Shown here: piece after piece, positions 63,701 to 64,000 of the stretch
Layout of the letters: every line of letters starts with the position of its first letter
How positions within the stretch are numbered: the first letter of the stretch is position 1
Source: Salvelinus alpinus
Taxonomy: Eukaryota > Chordata > Actinopteri > Salmoniformes > Salmonidae
Assembly: GCF_045679555.1 (NCBI RefSeq)
Contig: NC_092099.1
Span: forward strand, 9,408,076-9,472,075
Direction of reading: 5' to 3'
Length of the DNA stretch: 64,000 bases
Notes under the pieces: generated by a model
Told to the model about the DNA's origin: nothing
What the model saw: only the letters and a program-made list of their open reading frames with translations
The model's database searches: none
Program-made: the position numbers and the translations under genes

Positions 63701-64000
63701 CACAGTGCCATTAGTTTTGTTACTAAAGCACCTTATACGACCCACCACTGCGACCTGTATGCCCTAGTCGGCTGGCCCTCGCTACATGTTCGTCGTCAGA
63801 CCCACTGGCTCCAGGTCATCTACAAGGCTATGCTAGGTAAAGTGCCGCCTTATCTCAGTTCACTGGTCACGATGGCTACACCCACCCGCAACACGCGCTC
63901 CAGCAGGTGTATCTCACTGATCATCCCTAAAGCCAAAACCTCATTTGGACGCCTTTCCTTCCAGTTCTCTGCTGCCTGCGACTGGAACGAATTGCAAAAA
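60794..64000 (+). CDS. Intact LINE polyprotein: hydrophobic N-terminus, 2A-like motif, APE endonuclease, reverse transcriptase (3' end outside window)
   Basis: The frame opens after a TAG at 60758. The first ATG is at 60794 (others in frame at 60806, 60827, 60971), and I read no stop in 1069 codons to the window edge. Residues about 13-31 are a hydrophobic signal-like segment. A second hydrophobic run (LILLLLCSSG) leads into DVEVNPGP at 133-140, matching the 2A consensus DxExNPGP. Then come APE-type endonuclease motifs: MHVNIRSL (160), ESW (190), GGGVAIYC, YRPPS, GDLNW (293), SDH (357). RT motifs follow: YRPISILP, FIDLAKAFD (728), GVPQGSILGP and the catalytic YADD (817-820), then KYLGVWLD. 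This order fits the CR1/L2 superfamily. A typical 5' end plus an open frame suggest a young copy. Confidence 0.9.
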   Translation, partial: MPYCMSLSNINMPCILLFRLVIIIIVLVCNGPCSSTLRTSDTSLVPPPTHAVTSPIETSMSRDTTSLIITQCLGLPPLYPRPTIPLSAHYAQNLFYHAHKSAPFILCPQRSRRPVLIAFSRTLILLLLCSSGDVEVNPGPACPQSPSFVDFCDRKSLGLMHVNIRSLLPKFALLTALAHSANPDVLAVSESWLRKATKNSGISIPNYNTFRQDRTAKGGGVAIYCRDSLQSSVILSRSMPKQFELLILKINLSRNKSLTVAACYRPPSAPSCALDTICELIAPHLASEFVLLGDLNWDMLNTPAVLQSKLDALNLTQIIKEPTRYNPKSVNMGTLIDIILTNLPSKYTSAVFNQDLSDHCLIACIRHGSAVKRPPLITVKRSLKHFCEQAFLIDLARVPWKDIDLIPSVEDAWSFFKCYFLTILDKHAPFKKCRTKNRYSPWFTPDLTALDQHKNILWRTAIASKSPRDMQLFREVRNQYTQSVRKAKASFFKQKFASCSSNSKKFWDTVKSMENKSTSSQLPTALRLGNTVTTDKSVIIEDFNKHFSMAGHAFLLATPTLANSPAPLAATRPSLPSFSFTQIQIADVLKELENLDPYKSAGLDNLDPLFLKLSAAIVAPPITSLFNLSFVSSEIPKDWKAAAVIPLFKGGDTLDPNCYRPISILPCLSKVFESQVNKQITDHLESHRTFSAVQSGFRAGHGCTSATLKVLNDIITAIDKRHYCAAVFIDLAKAFDSVNHHILIGRLSSLGFSNDCLAWFTNYFADRVQCVKSEGMLSGPLAVSMGVPQGSILGPTLFSVYINDVALAAGDSLIHLYADDTILYTSGPSLDTVLSNLQTSFNAIQHSFRGLQLLLNASKTKCMLFNRSLPAPARPTSITTLDGSDLEYVDIYKYLGVWLDCKLSFQTHIKHLQSKIKARIGFLFRNKASFTHAAKLTLVKLTILPILDFGDVIYKIASNTLLSKLDAVYHSAISFVTKAPYTTHHCDLYALVGWPSLHVRRQTHWLQVIYKAMLGKVPPYLSSLVTMATPTRNTRSSRCISLIIPKAKTSFGRLSFQFSAACDWNELQK
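61190..61213 (+). other. 2A-like translational recoding motif in LINE ORF
   Basis: Codons encode DVEVNPGP, preceded by SSG and a Leu-rich stretch. In known 2A peptides the ribosome releases the chain after the glycine and resumes at the final proline. Here that would separate a 139-residue N-terminal product from the endonuclease-RT protein. Confidence 0.8.

Larger units (their letters stand above)
59556..64000 (+). mobile_element. LINE (CR1/L2-type non-LTR retrotransposon), 5' complete, runs off window
   Basis: The element begins at about 59556 (CCAAGATGGCGTAGCAG), where a Tc1-type sequence is interrupted. A 5' leader of about 1.24 kb follows, then the long reading frame. The leader is unusually rich in GCTAGC/CTAGCT words between 59760 and 60500. 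The 3' end, poly-repeat tail and target duplication lie beyond the window. Confidence 0.88.

Overview
The window looks like a salmonid fish chromosome (Oncorhynchus, Salmo or Salvelinus type). Two vertebrate genes can be assembled exon by exon. The rest is intron or intergenic DNA crowded with repeats typical of salmonids: several Tc1/mariner families (including natural relatives of the Sleeping Beauty lineage), tRNA-derived SINEs, L2/CR1-type LINE sequence, TTAA-target elements and small inverted-repeat elements. All calls come from reading the sequence, splice signals and remembered family features; no database search was run.

Positions 1-9387 are intergenic: two Tc1-type elements (995-2462; 4995-6597, nested in another inverted-repeat element), a small fragment and a SINE. 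Positions 9388-46133 hold one minus-strand gene, traf3ip1 (IFT54/MIP-T3, an intraflagellar transport protein). It has 16 coding exons whose phases join to 642 codons plus a stop, spread over about 37 kb. Its introns of 13.2 kb (9942-23141) and 9.1 kb (28514-37617) carry most of the repeats, including a TTAA-flanked element of about 3.2 kb with nested insertions (17792-20946). A Sleeping Beauty-type element ends 15 bases past the splice donor of exon 12.

Positions 46134-49366 separate traf3ip1 from a divergently transcribed gene. They contain a decayed IS630-like DDE transposase gene and a dispersed repeat that ends about 130 bases before a TATA box. Positions 49367-56401 hold plus-strand agr2 (anterior gradient 2, an ER protein disulfide isomerase relative): a TATA promoter, a short untranslated exon, seven coding exons (162 residues, CPHS active-site motif, C-terminal HTEL ER-retention signal) and a polyadenylation signal. 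Its third intron carries a nested stack of three mobile elements, and a 113-base CA repeat lies beside the acceptor of exon 7.

Positions 56402-64000 are a mobile-element pile-up: three Tc1-type remnants, two of them with internal inverted duplications, then a Tc1-type end interrupted by the intact 5' end of a LINE. The LINE reading frame is uninterrupted for 1069 codons to the window edge (60794-64000). It encodes an N-terminal segment ending in a 2A-like motif, then an APE-type endonuclease and a reverse transcriptase. This element is the most striking object in the window.
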